Source: Paraphoma chrysanthemicola
Lineage: Eukaryota; Ascomycota; Dothideomycetes; Pleosporales; Phaeosphaeriaceae
DNA length: 64,000 bases
NCBI GenBank assembly: GCA_020744225.1
Contig: JAGMWG010000018.1
Span: 992,001-1,056,000, forward strand
Reading direction: 5' to 3'
Positions within the stretch are counted from its first letter, which is position 1. The number at the start of each line of letters is the position of its first letter. Shown here one piece after another: positions 24,849 to 36,130 of the stretch. The position numbers were made by a program, and so were the translations under genes. A model generated the notes under the pieces. It was not told the origin of the DNA. It did no database searches and saw only the letters and a list, made by a program, of their open reading frames with translations.

Positions 24849-25348
24849 TGTAAAGAGACTTAAAGTTAGAAGTAAACTTTGTGTACTTAAGATTCTATAG
24901 TTAGTTCTTAAGAATAGAGTATTAGAGAGAATTAGATAGAGTTACTATAAGATAGATTAAGAGAATAATAATTAATAGTAGAGAGTTATACTAATATAGA
25001 TAGAGAGAACTATAAGTTAAGTGTAAATAGTAACTAGTTATAGATTAAATACTAAGTTAAATACAATAAGCTATAAGAGCTTATTACCTATATCTATATA
25101 CTAGAGAAAGTTTAGTAACTAAGCGTATTATACTTAGTTAATTAGTATAATTAGTATTACTTAGTACTTAGTTTACTTAGCTTACTTATTACTTAATATA
25201 GTCTAGTATACTAATTAAGTTACGTAACTTATAGCTCTATAGTATAGTATTATAGTTAGTTTTTATAAGATTCTTATTAGTAACTTATTAGTATCTAATT
25301 AGAGTATAATTAGCTACTTCTAGTCTACTTTCTAAGGCAACTATAATA
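24849..25348 (-). repeat. 5' LTR of the 15.05-25.35 kb gypsy element
   Basis: It begins TGTAAAGAGAC on the plus strand, keeping the TG that RIP turned to TA in the other copies, and ends CTATAATA before GTATT. It matches 15050-15549 along all 500 bp. Confidence 0.85.
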
Positions 25349-25425
25349 GTATTTCTCTATATTTAGTAATACTAACTAGATAAGATAGACTTAGTAGAGG
25401 AGGCAGGTAGTAGACTTTAGCGTTA

Positions 25426-25841
25426 GAGAATCTAAGAAACTAAGCCTAATTAGAGAAACGTAGTACTAGAGCTTAGAGAAGCTAGATATATAAAGTATAG
25501 TACTATAGTATAGTATTATATATAAACTTAATAAATAAGTAACTATAGATAAGTATTAGTAAAAGAAATTACCTAGAGTAAATACTATATATAAGTAAGT
25601 AGTAGATAAAGTATAACTAGTAAACTTATCTTAAGCTATAGAACTAAGTAAACTTAGTTTAGAGAATTAGAAATAGCTAGCTATTAAGAGGTAACTACTA
25701 GCACTAAGTCTTAGACCTCTAGATATAAAGCCTTTTAATTATCTTTTTAAGAAAAGATATACTATAGTTTAAGCTCTTTAGCTTAGTTTTCTTAAGTAGT
25801 AACAATTAAGTAATCTTAATCACGTAGTATCTTAGATTCTC
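25426..25841. mobile_element. Possible TA-flanked MITE-like element, RIP-mutated
   Basis: The ends are perfect 11-bp inverted repeats GAGAATCTAAG (17 of 19 if extended), each flanked by TA. It sits where the reverse-transcriptase frame of the host retroelement is interrupted. The right 80 bp recurs at 29817-29892. No coding capacity. The class is inferred from the termini only. Confidence 0.45.
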
Positions 25842-28800
25842 TACAATAGAATACTCTATACTTTTACTAGTAGATATATTCTTTAGTTATAACTAGATTA
25901 CCTTATATCTAGATAGTAGAAATATAATAGTAAAACAAATATCTATAGAACTAGTTTAGAGTTATACGCTATAGTAAGAAGTAATAAACTTAGTAGCTAT
26001 ATACTAATACATAATTATAAAGATTCTAAAGAACTATTAGCTATATACACTCTCTTACGTTAATAATATTATATATAGTAGACCTAAAACTAAATATAAT
26101 AGTAAAGAAAGTATACTAGAAATCTAGAAGTTTATACTAGAGTATATAATACAGCTAGATAGAGTATTAGTAGATATTAAGAGAGTGTAAAAAACTATAT
26201 TAGAAAAGAAATACTACTAGAGTATAGATAGTTTAATTATTATAGAATATAAAATATCTAAGTATAGCTATATACTAGACTTAGAAAAAATAGCTAAAAT
26301 TAATAAGTAGCTGCTGTACTATAACTTATAAAAAGTCTAAGAATTTATAGAAATCTACGTATACTATAGAATATAGGTAGAAGGCTTTATAATATACGTA
26401 AAACTATTATTTTATCTTCTAAAAAGGAATATAGAGTTTTACTAGAGTATAGAGTAATAAAGAGTAATAGACTATATAAAACATACTATTACTAACACAC
26501 CTATATTAATAACTTTAGATTATAAATATAAAGAGAAACTCTTTATTACTATAGATACTTTAATAAAAAAAAGTAGCACGTTATTAGAATAGATTAGGCG
26601 TAATAAGTAAAGGTATTTCTACTAATTTAAAAGTATATTCTAGTTTATAGAATAAAGTTAGTAGTACTCTATAAAACTAGAACTCTAAGTAGTTATCTAA
26701 GTACTTAAAAGATTTACTTTATAGTTATATATATAACACTTTACTATTAAAATAGATATATAAACTTTAATATACTAACTTAACTATTTATTAGTAGAGA
26801 TACTAGAAGCTATTATTAGTAGATAAATTACTACTATACTTACTTAGAACTTTAAGATAAAGTATATTTCTAGAAAGAGAAACGCAGTAGTAGATACTTT
26901 ATCTTATTATCTAAAATTAGAAAGATAAATAGTACTAGATAAACTAGAAGAAGATATTAAGAAATTTATTAAATTACTAATTATAAACATAGAGAGTCTA
27001 TCTCTTATAGTAAAATCTAGAACGCTTTATCTAGAATATAGTAATAAATCTAAAAAGATAGCTAAGTTTCTAATAACACTAAAGACTCTAGTAATAAGGT
27101 AAAGTTAACTATAAGCGTAGAAAAGCGTATAATAAACTTCTTTATGTAAAATAGATTTCTATTTAGAAAAACGTTCTGTAATATTATAATATAAAGAGTT
27201 ATTAATAACTAAGATTTATAAGTTATAGTAATACAAGAAATTTATAAATTTATTAGGTATTATAGAGTAAATAGAGTATACTCTATAATAGTGTAATACT
27301 ACTAGTAGAAGAATATATACTAAGATATTTAAGAGGTACTTAAGGTATATATAAAATACTAGCTATAGTTATAAAAAAGAATAGTTAATATAATAATAAA
27401 TACGTACGCATTTACACTTTAGAAGTTAATTATAATTAATATTATATATATACTAAACTTAGATAGTAAATATTTTCTAGTTATTACTAAAGAATACTTA
27501 AGTAAATAGCTAGAGGTGTATACACTCTCTAACAACAAATTCTTAATAGTAGTAAAGTTTATATACAAAGATATTATCTACTATTAGAGTATAACTAAGA
27601 GAATAATAGTAGATAGAGGCTTAGACTTTACTAAAGTAGTAAAGCTCCTAGTAGAACGCTATAATATTAAGTATATCTAGTTATTATTATATAATCTATA
27701 GGCTTAGAGAAAGATTAAAGGCAGTTATAAGCTAATTATTAATACACTAGTAAAACTAACAGAGTTATAAGTAACTAACTTACTTATAGTTCTTCTTATA
27801 AATAGAATCTCTATTTAAGAATTAATAGAATACTTACTATACTAAATAGTTATAAGATAGAACTTAGTACTACTAATTAAGCTTATACTATCTATATAGT
27901 AGACGCTACTATTTAAGAAAATAAGAAACTAGAAATAGCTCTTAGTAGTGCGCGTAATATAAATTAACTTCTAAGACTAGTTCTTAAAAGAAGTAGTATT
28001 AAAGATTATATATATATAAGTATCTAGAGAAAAAATACTAGAATAATACTAAGAAGATTTATTAGAATAACCTCTTACTAGAAATACTTATACTTCTCTA
28101 AAACTCTATATAGAAAATTAATATAAGTTAGAATAGAAAGCTTAATATATAATAGCTTAGCTTATATAGAATTAAGACTACTATAGCTAAGTATAGAACG
28201 TACTTACTAGAGAATCTTAATAGTATAGCTTTTATATACATAGTACTAGAGTAAAAACTTAAGATTTTCTATATATAATAAGAGAAAGATATTAATATAA
28301 AGAACTAAGAATAAATAAAACTATAGAACTTAGAGCTCTAGAGTAAGATATATACCTTTTACTTACTACTAAAAAATAAAGATAATTCTTAAATAAAAGA
28401 GTTAGCGCAAAGTAATAACAAAATAAGCTAACAGCTATTAAGATAGACTATAGTAAGAAGAGAGGTAGAAGTAAAAGTATAGATAAAATAAGCTACTCTA
28501 CTTATAAAGCAAGTACTATTATAAATAGTTTCTTAGGCTCTAATAGAATAAGAAAGAGAAGAGTATATTCTTATACGTATAGATATAAATAACTCTAACT
28601 TAGAGAGGTTAAAGTAATACTACTTCTACTTATAAGTCTATTATAAAGAAAGTAAAAAATATAGAAGATTAGCTAAAATAGCTAATTTAAAGATAGAGAG
28701 AAGATAAGAGCTATAGATAATAAGTAGTACAAAAAATTTAAGAAAAATTTTAGTAATAGTTAGCTAACTTAGAATTAGAAGCTATATAGTATATTCTTTC

Positions 28801-29780
28801 TACTTATAAAAAGAGTAAGATTTTTATAAGATAGTTAGAGAAACTTATAAACTTAACTTATAAGCTAAGAAGAACTTATGTAATAAGAGGCCTCTTCTAA
28901 GAAGCTAAGAAACGCTACTACTAAATATATAAGTAGTACCTAGATAGCCTTTTATCTATTTCTTATATTAACTACTACTCTAGAATCTATAGTACTAGTA
29001 AGTACTAGCTAGCTTATAGCTACTTATAAGGTAGCTAGTGCTTATAGTATAAGAAAAGAGAGAAGAGAAAGTTAAAAAAACTCTAAAGAATCTTAAGCGC
29101 TTATATTTTCTATAAGCTTAGAGTGTATAATTAGATAGTATACTACAAAATTAGCTATAAGAACTTAAAAAGATAAGAAAATTATAAAGTATACATATAT
29201 AGTAAGAATAAGTAGTATAAGATATAGTTATATATACTTTAAAAAAGAAAAATATAAGGTATAGAGAATTATAAGAAAGGTAGTTAGCGCTAGTATACGC
29301 TAGCGTACACTAGTATTATAGCTAGCTAATAGTAAGTATTTATAGAGCTAGTAGATACTTCTAATAAGCTAAATTAGCTTTAGTATTTATAACTTTAAAC
29401 TTTAATAACTACTAGTAAAACTTAACGTTCTATATTAAACTTTAGAGAGAACGTTAATATAATAACTATTCTTAGAATTAGAAGCCTAGTTAGAGATAAT
29501 AGAAAGAAGTACATATATAGCTAAATACTATAAACTTATAATTAAAAAGGTATTAATATTATAAAAAGCTAGAGAGGTAAATAAGATATAAATAATAATT
29601 ATAGAAAAGATATATAACTCTATACTATCTAAAAGTAAGAAGATAGTAAGTAAGAGATATAAATAAAGTTATGTTGTAGATATAGTAATTATAAAGTATT
29701 CTATGCTAAGAATTACAATGTATTAACTTAAGAGAGTAACACGTAATTTATAATTACTCTGTAGAGCTAAGAAGGCTAGA
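25842..29780 (+). pseudogene. RIP-decayed Ty3/gypsy pol: RT end, RNase H, integrase
   Basis: Through RIP-type stops the plus strand reads as the RT palm and thumb of a fungal gypsy element (near 26140-26400, including LDRVLVDI and the YYRI.VEGF block). RNase H follows to about 26930, with F-x-x-x-Y-I-x-x-K-R-N-A-V-x-D-x-L-S as the ancestral pattern of its end. The integrase lies at about 27560-28000 (IIVDRGLDFTKVVKLLVERY, then NTLVKLTELQVTN). The C-terminal region past 28000 resembles the tail after integrase; from 28.5 to 29.7 kb I see no certain domain. It is probably the right half of the element whose protease part lies at 11.9-15.04 kb. Confidence 0.65.
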
Positions 29781-29786
29781 ATTACA

Positions 29787-29892
29787 GAGAATCTTATACC
29801 TAAGCTAAGAGTATATAGTTTAAGCTCTTTAGCTTAGTTTTCTTAAGTAGTAATAATTAAGTAATTCTAATTACGTAGTATCTTAGATTCTT
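29787..29892. repeat. Short copy of the 25426-25841 repeat
   Basis: It begins GAGAATCTTA and ends CTTAGATTCTT, an imperfect inverted pair. About 80 bp of its right side nearly matches 25766-25841, including the run agctctttagcttagttttc. Confidence 0.5.
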
Positions 29893-31440
29893 TATAAGTT
29901 ATAATTAAAGTAAGTAGCTATATAAGATTATAATTACTTATAAGTACTAGTATTTATAAGAGATAGTAAGTAAGTATAAGAAGAGAGACTATATAAACTT
30001 TTAACCTAAGCTTTAGATTTCTCTTTCTACTTAACTTTACTATTAACTAGACTAAGTAAGCTTTTAAGTTAACCTTTATAGTAGCTACTTTAACTTTCTT
30101 TTTATCTATAATAACTATAAGAATACTTAATAAGACTTTTAAGCTCTTATCTTAGAGACTAGCTTAATAATATACTAAATACACTTACTAACTATTACAG
30201 CTAGCTACTTAGTAACCTAGTATTTTTTTATACGTTAGTGCTAGTAGTTATAAGTTTTTTATAATAGTTATAGTTACTCTATTAATCTCTTATAATAGTA
30301 GTATTACTACTTATATAAGATAATAATCTAAGTAGTCTAAATACCTAGAGTAATTTATACGTAGGCTTATTAGCTCTTACCTAATTAGTCTTAATTAACT
30401 CTAACTATATAGATATAAGCTTAATATAATATAATAGTAGAATAATTTATATTAACTATAACTATAGTATAGAGATAGCTAATATAGTTAACTATAAGAA
30501 CGTTTCTATTACATAAGATAATAGTTATACTATATAAGATTTTTAGTTCTAACTATTATATATTACTTTAGCTAAGACTTAAGATATATTAAACGTATAG
30601 TATACTAGTATAACTCTTTATCTTAACCTTATAGTAAGCTTACTTATAAGTTTCTCTAACTAGTTATATATATAAACTATAATTATAGTATAATATAGAG
30701 GTACTAATAACTTTAGTTACGTATATTTAGTAGTTATAGACTAAGAGAAGTAGAAGAGAAAGAGAATAACTACTTACTATAATATAGTTATGTATTTAAA
30801 GAATACTTACTTTAAGCTATAGACTAATTATATTATACCTTACTATCTAGATCTACTATATAATACTATAAGTATAATAAATATAGTATATATTCTAAAG
30901 CGTATACATATAAAGAACTTAGTTTCTATTTTAAATACTATTATTATAAACTAAATTATAGCTAAATTATTATAATAACTTAAGAAATACTACTTAATTA
31001 GAGTAGACTAGACTAACTATAAAGAGTTTCTTTATTACCTTACTTACTAAGTTTATAATAAAGTTTTAAGTAACTCTAACTTAGAAACCTCTAAGAAGAT
31101 AAAAGGTATCTTAGTAGATTAAGAGTAAAAGAATAACTTTATTAACTTTATAAGCTAAGATAAAGAATATAGCTTTATATATAAGATAGATTTTATAAAT
31201 AAAGAGCTTAATAGTATATAGTAATATTTACTTACTTAATACTTAGTAATAAACTTAATAACTAAGTATAAGAGCCTTTTAGTAGAGAACTAAAAGATTA
31301 CTTTACTTAACGCAGAGATAATAAAAGAGAAGTATTAGCTTACTCTATACTAAGAACTTAACCTTCTAATTCTAGTATAATATATAATACTAGAAGTAGT
31401 TAGTAAATATAAAGAAGTTATAACTAGAAGTCTACTTACG
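29893..31440. other. RIP-mutated sequence, class not recognised
   Basis: AT-rich sequence with the same C-only-before-T pattern. It shows no LTR match within the window and no readable domain. It may belong to the element carrying the decayed frame at 31.4-33.4 kb. Confidence 0.4.
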
Positions 31441-33369
31441 TCTTTAGAAATAATAGTGTAAGAATAAGTAAGAGCTTTATAAGAGCTAAGATTAGTAGAC
31501 TAAAATATAGAGCTAAATTCTAAGAGTAAGACTAATAAGTAGCTTAAGACTAGAGAATATAAATATACTACTAAGACTAACTAACTTATAGAATAGCTAG
31601 TCTAAAAAGAGAATATAAATATAGCTCTTACTATAGAGAGCTCTTTACTAACTTAATAGCTAAGATTTATAGTATATAAGACTCTAGTAGCTAATAACTT
31701 AGAAGTCTTAAATAAAATTAACTTAGACGTTATAAAAGAAGAACTATAAATCTTAAGAGATAATAATAATAGTAGACTAACTAATATAGACTTATAGTAA
31801 ACTTAGAATAATATAAAGTATTAATATAGTAACTAAAATTTAAAGCTTATCTAACTTATCTAGTAGATAACTACTAGTAAGTCTAAGAAGTCTCTTAAGA
31901 GAGCTATAATTAGCTAACTACTAAGCTTTTAGTAGTAAGAGATTAAAGACTAAAGTAAGTGTATTAACTCTAATAAAGAGAAGTTAAAAGATATTAGTTA
32001 AGTGTGCTTTTACTACCTACGCTTTATTATAGCTAAAGTTAGACTTTAGTATTAAGTGCTAAACTAGAAAAACATAAGTAATATATTAGAAGTCTTTAAG
32101 ACTTACTCTAATAAGTAAGTAAAATATTAGAATAACTCTTAGTGTAACATTCTATTTTAAGCTAGATTTTACACAGAATATAAGAACTAAGATATACTAA
32201 GCTACTAATTTTAACTAGCTATATTAGAAGCTCTTAACTTAGACTATAATAGTATTATTAAGAAGATAGGCTAGACTAAGATTATAAAAGAATTTTAGCG
32301 CACAAGTATACTAATTACTAACTATTTCTTATAGATATTTAAAGATCTAGACTTAGTAAAAATTATTAATAGTTTCTTTAATATATTTAGGTAGTACTAG
32401 TACTATATAGATAGAAAAGAAAACTTAGACTAGAATTAAGCTATATTCTATTCTATTCTATAGCAGCTTATTAGAAAAGATATTAAGTACTAGCTATTAT
32501 ATACTTATCTTTAGCGTAAGTATTAGTTAATTAGTTACTTATATTATACTAAGTACGTAATAGTAGAAGATAGAACTAAGTTTAAGTATATTAATCTTAA
32601 TATTAATTAAATAGTTAAGTATAGCTATAGAGTAGATATAATCTAAGAATTAGTTTCTTTTAATAATAAAAATAATTAGAACTATACTATTATAATAGAT
32701 AGCTTCTATAATATTACTAAAAAATATATAAAACTTAGAAAAGAGTAAGAAATAGAAACTAAGATAAAATATATTAAAAAGTAGAGTAATAAGAACTAGC
32801 TTAATAAAGTAAAGAAGAAGTAGTTAAATATTAAGTTTAATAATAAGCTGTATAAGTAGAGAGAAATCTATATCTTCTATCTCTTACTATCTTATAGTAC
32901 TAAGAGTCTAGCTAAGACTATTTAATATATAATTCTCTTATAGTTTATATTAATTTAGAGTAACTATAAGACTATAAAAAATTCTATAATAAGTACTTAC
33001 TACTAAATTACTAAAGCTTATTAGACTCTAATAGCTATACTATATACTTCTTTAGGTTATTCTAATAAGTATAGTAGTATTACTTAGCTAATACTTAGTA
33101 TAACTATCTATTAATTCTTATTAGCTATCTTATAAGTAATATATTACTAGAAGTAATAAAATTTATATATAGTAATTAAGAAGATTAAGAAGAACTTAAT
33201 TAGAAAAAAGAAACTATAGATCTAAGTATAGATTAAGAAGAAGCGCGTAAATAATATTACTTAGACTAAGACTTAGTAAGTACACTTCTAGAAGTATAAG
33301 AAGAAAGTATATAGTGTAGAGTTTAAGAAAGATTAAAAGAGTAGAATAATAAAGATTATTTCTAATTAA
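31441..33369 (+). pseudogene. RIP-decayed large ORF resembling an Fe(II)/2-oxoglutarate dioxygenase
   Basis: One plus-strand frame (codons in register with base 32281) stays protein-like for about 1.9 kb if TAG and TAA are read as RIP-made stops. A basic stretch (KSKKSLKR, near 31882) precedes a core with YYTKYVIVEDRTKFKYINL, then V-S-F-N-N-K-N, then IFYLLLSYSTK followed by a hydrophobic end. After allowing for C-to-T decay this matches the pattern H-x-D ... H ... R of double-stranded beta-helix dioxygenases as I know it from uncharacterised transposon-associated fungal proteins. The first His reads Tyr and the Asp reads Asn here, both expected RIP outcomes. The element that carried it is not identified. 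The reading is by eye and tentative. Confidence 0.4.
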
Positions 33370-34023
33370 TTATTCTTCTTAAATAAGAGTAAGTAGTCTA
33401 AAGTATTAGCTCTTTAGTAAAAATATAATACAGATCTAAGCTAGAAGAATATACTAAAGCATATATTTCTAGAAGAGCTTAGAAATAAATAAGACTAAGT
33501 TTAGTAGTTAGAAGAGAGAGAAGTAGATAAGCTTATTAGCTACTCTCTAGAAACCTAAAAGAATATACTAGCTTAATTATTACACTTACTTTCTACTTAC
33601 TATCTTACTATGTAAAGTATAGTCTAGCGTCTATAAGAAGAGAGTAGTACTTAGGTTTTACCTCTTACTTAGAAAACTTAGACTCTAAGTATAGACTAGA
33701 CTATAAGTATAAATAGTACCTTATTAACTCTTATAAATACGCTTATACTAAGATATAGTAGTTTATAACTTTCTTTATAAGATAAGCGTAAAACTATACT
33801 AGACTTAAATATACTAACTCTAGCTTAGTATAATTATAGTAGAGAAAATACTTAGTAAGAAGAGTGTAGTTAGCCTCTAACTTATAGTTAGTCTCTAACT
33901 TATAGTTAAGAATATAGACGTAGTTATAAATAGTAGAGAAGACTTAGTAATAAAGTATAAAGTAGAGAAAATAGAAAAGAATAAGTTAAAGCTTAGAAAC
34001 TAAGCTTAAAGTTAGAAAAGTTT
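33370..34023. other. RIP-mutated sequence, no feature recognised
   Basis: AT-rich spacer between the decayed dioxygenase-like frame and an LTR-like block. A 23-bp direct repeat beginning gcctctaacttatagt occurs in tandem at about 33872-33916. Confidence 0.4.
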
Positions 34024-34313
34024 ATACTATTATATAGAGTAATACATTTAGTTTATATTATATAGAGTTCTTAATTTTCTTAATATACGTAAGTAGATTA
34101 CATAATTATTTAGTCTTTATAGAAGTGTTTTAATATTATAGAGAGAGAAAAGAATAATAATATAATATAAAAAAAATAAGAAAAAGGTAGAAAACTAGTA
34201 AAGTAGATACTTAATAGCTAATATAGAAAGGTTTTCTCTATCTTATTACTTACTTCTATATACTATAAATAGTAAAATAAGTTCTAAACTACCTATTAAT
34301 AACTTACTATAGT
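34024..34313 (+). repeat. LTR-like block, partner of 11612-11896
   Basis: About 290 bp starting TACTATTA and ending AACTTA, found inverted at 11612-11896. It abuts and seems to truncate the family-A fragment that follows. Confidence 0.45.
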
Positions 34314-35158
34314 TATATTATAATAAGTTCTTATTTCTTTTACACTAGTCTTGTATTTATCTTATATAAGTTTCTTATAACTATTATAGAGCTTATTATA
34401 CTTAATAGTATTAACGTTTATTAACTTTACTTTTCTAAATCTATAGTATTCTAGTATCTTCTTAAGGTAGAATTATTTATTAGACTTATAGTCTCTAGGT
34501 TTATAAGACTACTTATATTTACTCTATTAGTATATTAGAGTAAAGGTATTAGTCTCTAGTTCTAATTTAAGTAGCTTATTATTAATTTTTATAGCTTTCT
34601 TAATTAGATTATCTAAGCTAGTAATATTAGCTGCACTCTATATAAGTTTCTTATAAATACTAAACTTAAGATCTTATTAGAATATTTATATAAGAGCTTT
34701 ATTATTCTACTCTATATACTTAGAGTATTATTAGAATAAGTTAGTATAGTTCTCTATAAACTAAGTTTATTAGAGATATTAAATTTTATCTTTTATAATA
34801 GTTAGCTCTTTAGTAATAGAGAATACTTTTCTAAGAGCTTTCTTAAACTTATTATAGTCTTTAATAATCTAGGTATTAGCTAGGTCTTATATACTACTAT
34901 TAAAGTATTATTTAAGTTTTAGAGTTACTTAATTAAGCGCCTTCTCTTTTATAGTAGTAACTATATTAGTAACTTTATTTACTTTATTAATTATATTATA
35001 AAAGTAAAAGTAAAGGTCTTATTATATAATTTATAATTTAAGTATAGTCTAATCTCTATAAAAGTTATTAGAAATTTATCTCTTAATAGTAGTCTTACTA
35101 GCTATAATAGAGGTTAGAGTATTTATTTCTATATTACTTATTTTAAGAGTGTTTAAAG
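34314..35158 (-). pseudogene. Truncated family-A gypsy fragment (5' coding part)
   Basis: A close match to 23990-24848 in the same orientation, differing by transitions. It lies directly inside the LTR at 35159, as gag should. The rest of the element is absent. Confidence 0.6.
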
Positions 35159-35616
35159 TATAAAGAGATCTAAAGTTAGAAGTAAGCTTTATATACTTAA
35201 GGTTCTATAGTTAGTTCTTAGAGATAAAGTATTAGAAAGAATTAAATAGAGTTACTATAAGATAGATTAAGAAGACAATAATTAATAGCTAGAAGTTATA
35301 CTAATATAGATAGAGAGAACTATAAGTTAAGTATAGATAGTAACTAGTTATAAATTAAATACTAAGTTAAACATAATAAGCTATAGAAGCCTATTACTTA
35401 TATCTATATACTTAAGGTATTCTATAAGTCTTAAGAGTTCTATAGTCTATAGGTATTATAAGATAGTCTAGAATTCTTAGAATAAGTTCTAAGAGTCTTA
35501 GGCACGTAGAATAACTTTAGTATTCTAGAATCTATAAAACGTATTACGTAACACTTAGCTAGTATAAAGCTAAGTCTTTATTAGTAGCCTTATAGTTATG
35601 CATTTTGTATAGAATA
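35159..35616 (-). repeat. Family-A variant LTR (458 bp)
   Basis: It matches 9677-10135 throughout. It shares only its first 240 bases with the 500-bp LTRs at 15050 and 24849; the remainder is unrelated. Confidence 0.7.
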
Positions 35617-35625
35617 TCTTCTACT

Positions 35626-35810
35626 TATTAGATAAGTAAGCTAATTAGTGTACTAGTAGTATTAAGATAGATAAATATAAATACATTATCTCTATATAAG
35701 AATAGACAAATTACTAGAGAGTTCTCTAGTAATCTCTTAGCTTATTTAGTACTAGCACGTACGTAATAAGAATATAAAGAGCTTTGTAAGGTATAGGCCT
35801 TATATTATCT
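35626..35810 (-). repeat. 3' LTR of the family-B element
   Basis: It begins TATTAGATAAG and aligns with 43053-43239 with C-to-T and G-to-A differences; it is the more strongly mutated of the two. Confidence 0.7.
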
Positions 35811-36130
35811 CTCTTCTTAAGTTAAATTATCTTAATTTAAGAGATTATCTCTTCTCTTAAGTTAAATTAACTTAATTTAAGAGAGTATATCTCTACTTTA
35901 GTTAAATTATCTTAATTTAATAGGTTATACCTCTATTTAGATTAAATTGTCTTAATTTAATAAGTTATACTTCTATTTAAGTTAAATTACCTTAATTTAA
36001 TAGATTATACTTCTATTTAGATTAAATTACCTTAATTTAGTAGATTATACCTCTACTTAAGCTAAATTATCTTAATTTAAAAAGTTATACTTTTACTTAG
36101 ACTAAATTACCTTAATTTAAAAAAAGCTAC
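35811..36130. repeat. Tandem array, eight 40-bp units
   Basis: Eight consecutive 40-bp units with the core ttaaattaccttaattta fill exactly 320 bp next to the 3' LTR of the family-B element. Each core is nearly palindromic (aagttaaattaacttaattt in unit 2). Related taatttag/ctaaatta words recur elsewhere in this element. Confidence 0.85.

Larger units (their letters stand above)
15050..25348 (-). mobile_element. Ty3/gypsy LTR retrotransposon, family A, with two nested DNA transposons
   Basis: Its structure is complete though its coding is dead. It has two 500-bp LTRs (15050-15549 and 24849-25348), a 5-bp target duplication GTATT (15045-15049 and 25349-25353), and a purine-rich tract next to the 3' LTR (plus strand ctatcttctcttctcttt at 15550). 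Minus-strand pol traces run in order RT, RNase H, integrase toward lower coordinates, with gag presumably at 22.2-24.8 kb. Removing the two nested insertions leaves about 7.2 kb, a normal gypsy size. Every frame is closed by RIP-type stops, so the element cannot move by itself. Confidence 0.85.

Noticed and set aside
35811..36130. CRISPR-like array
   Set aside because: Units are contiguous without spacers and lie in a fungal retroelement; it is an ordinary tandem repeat.
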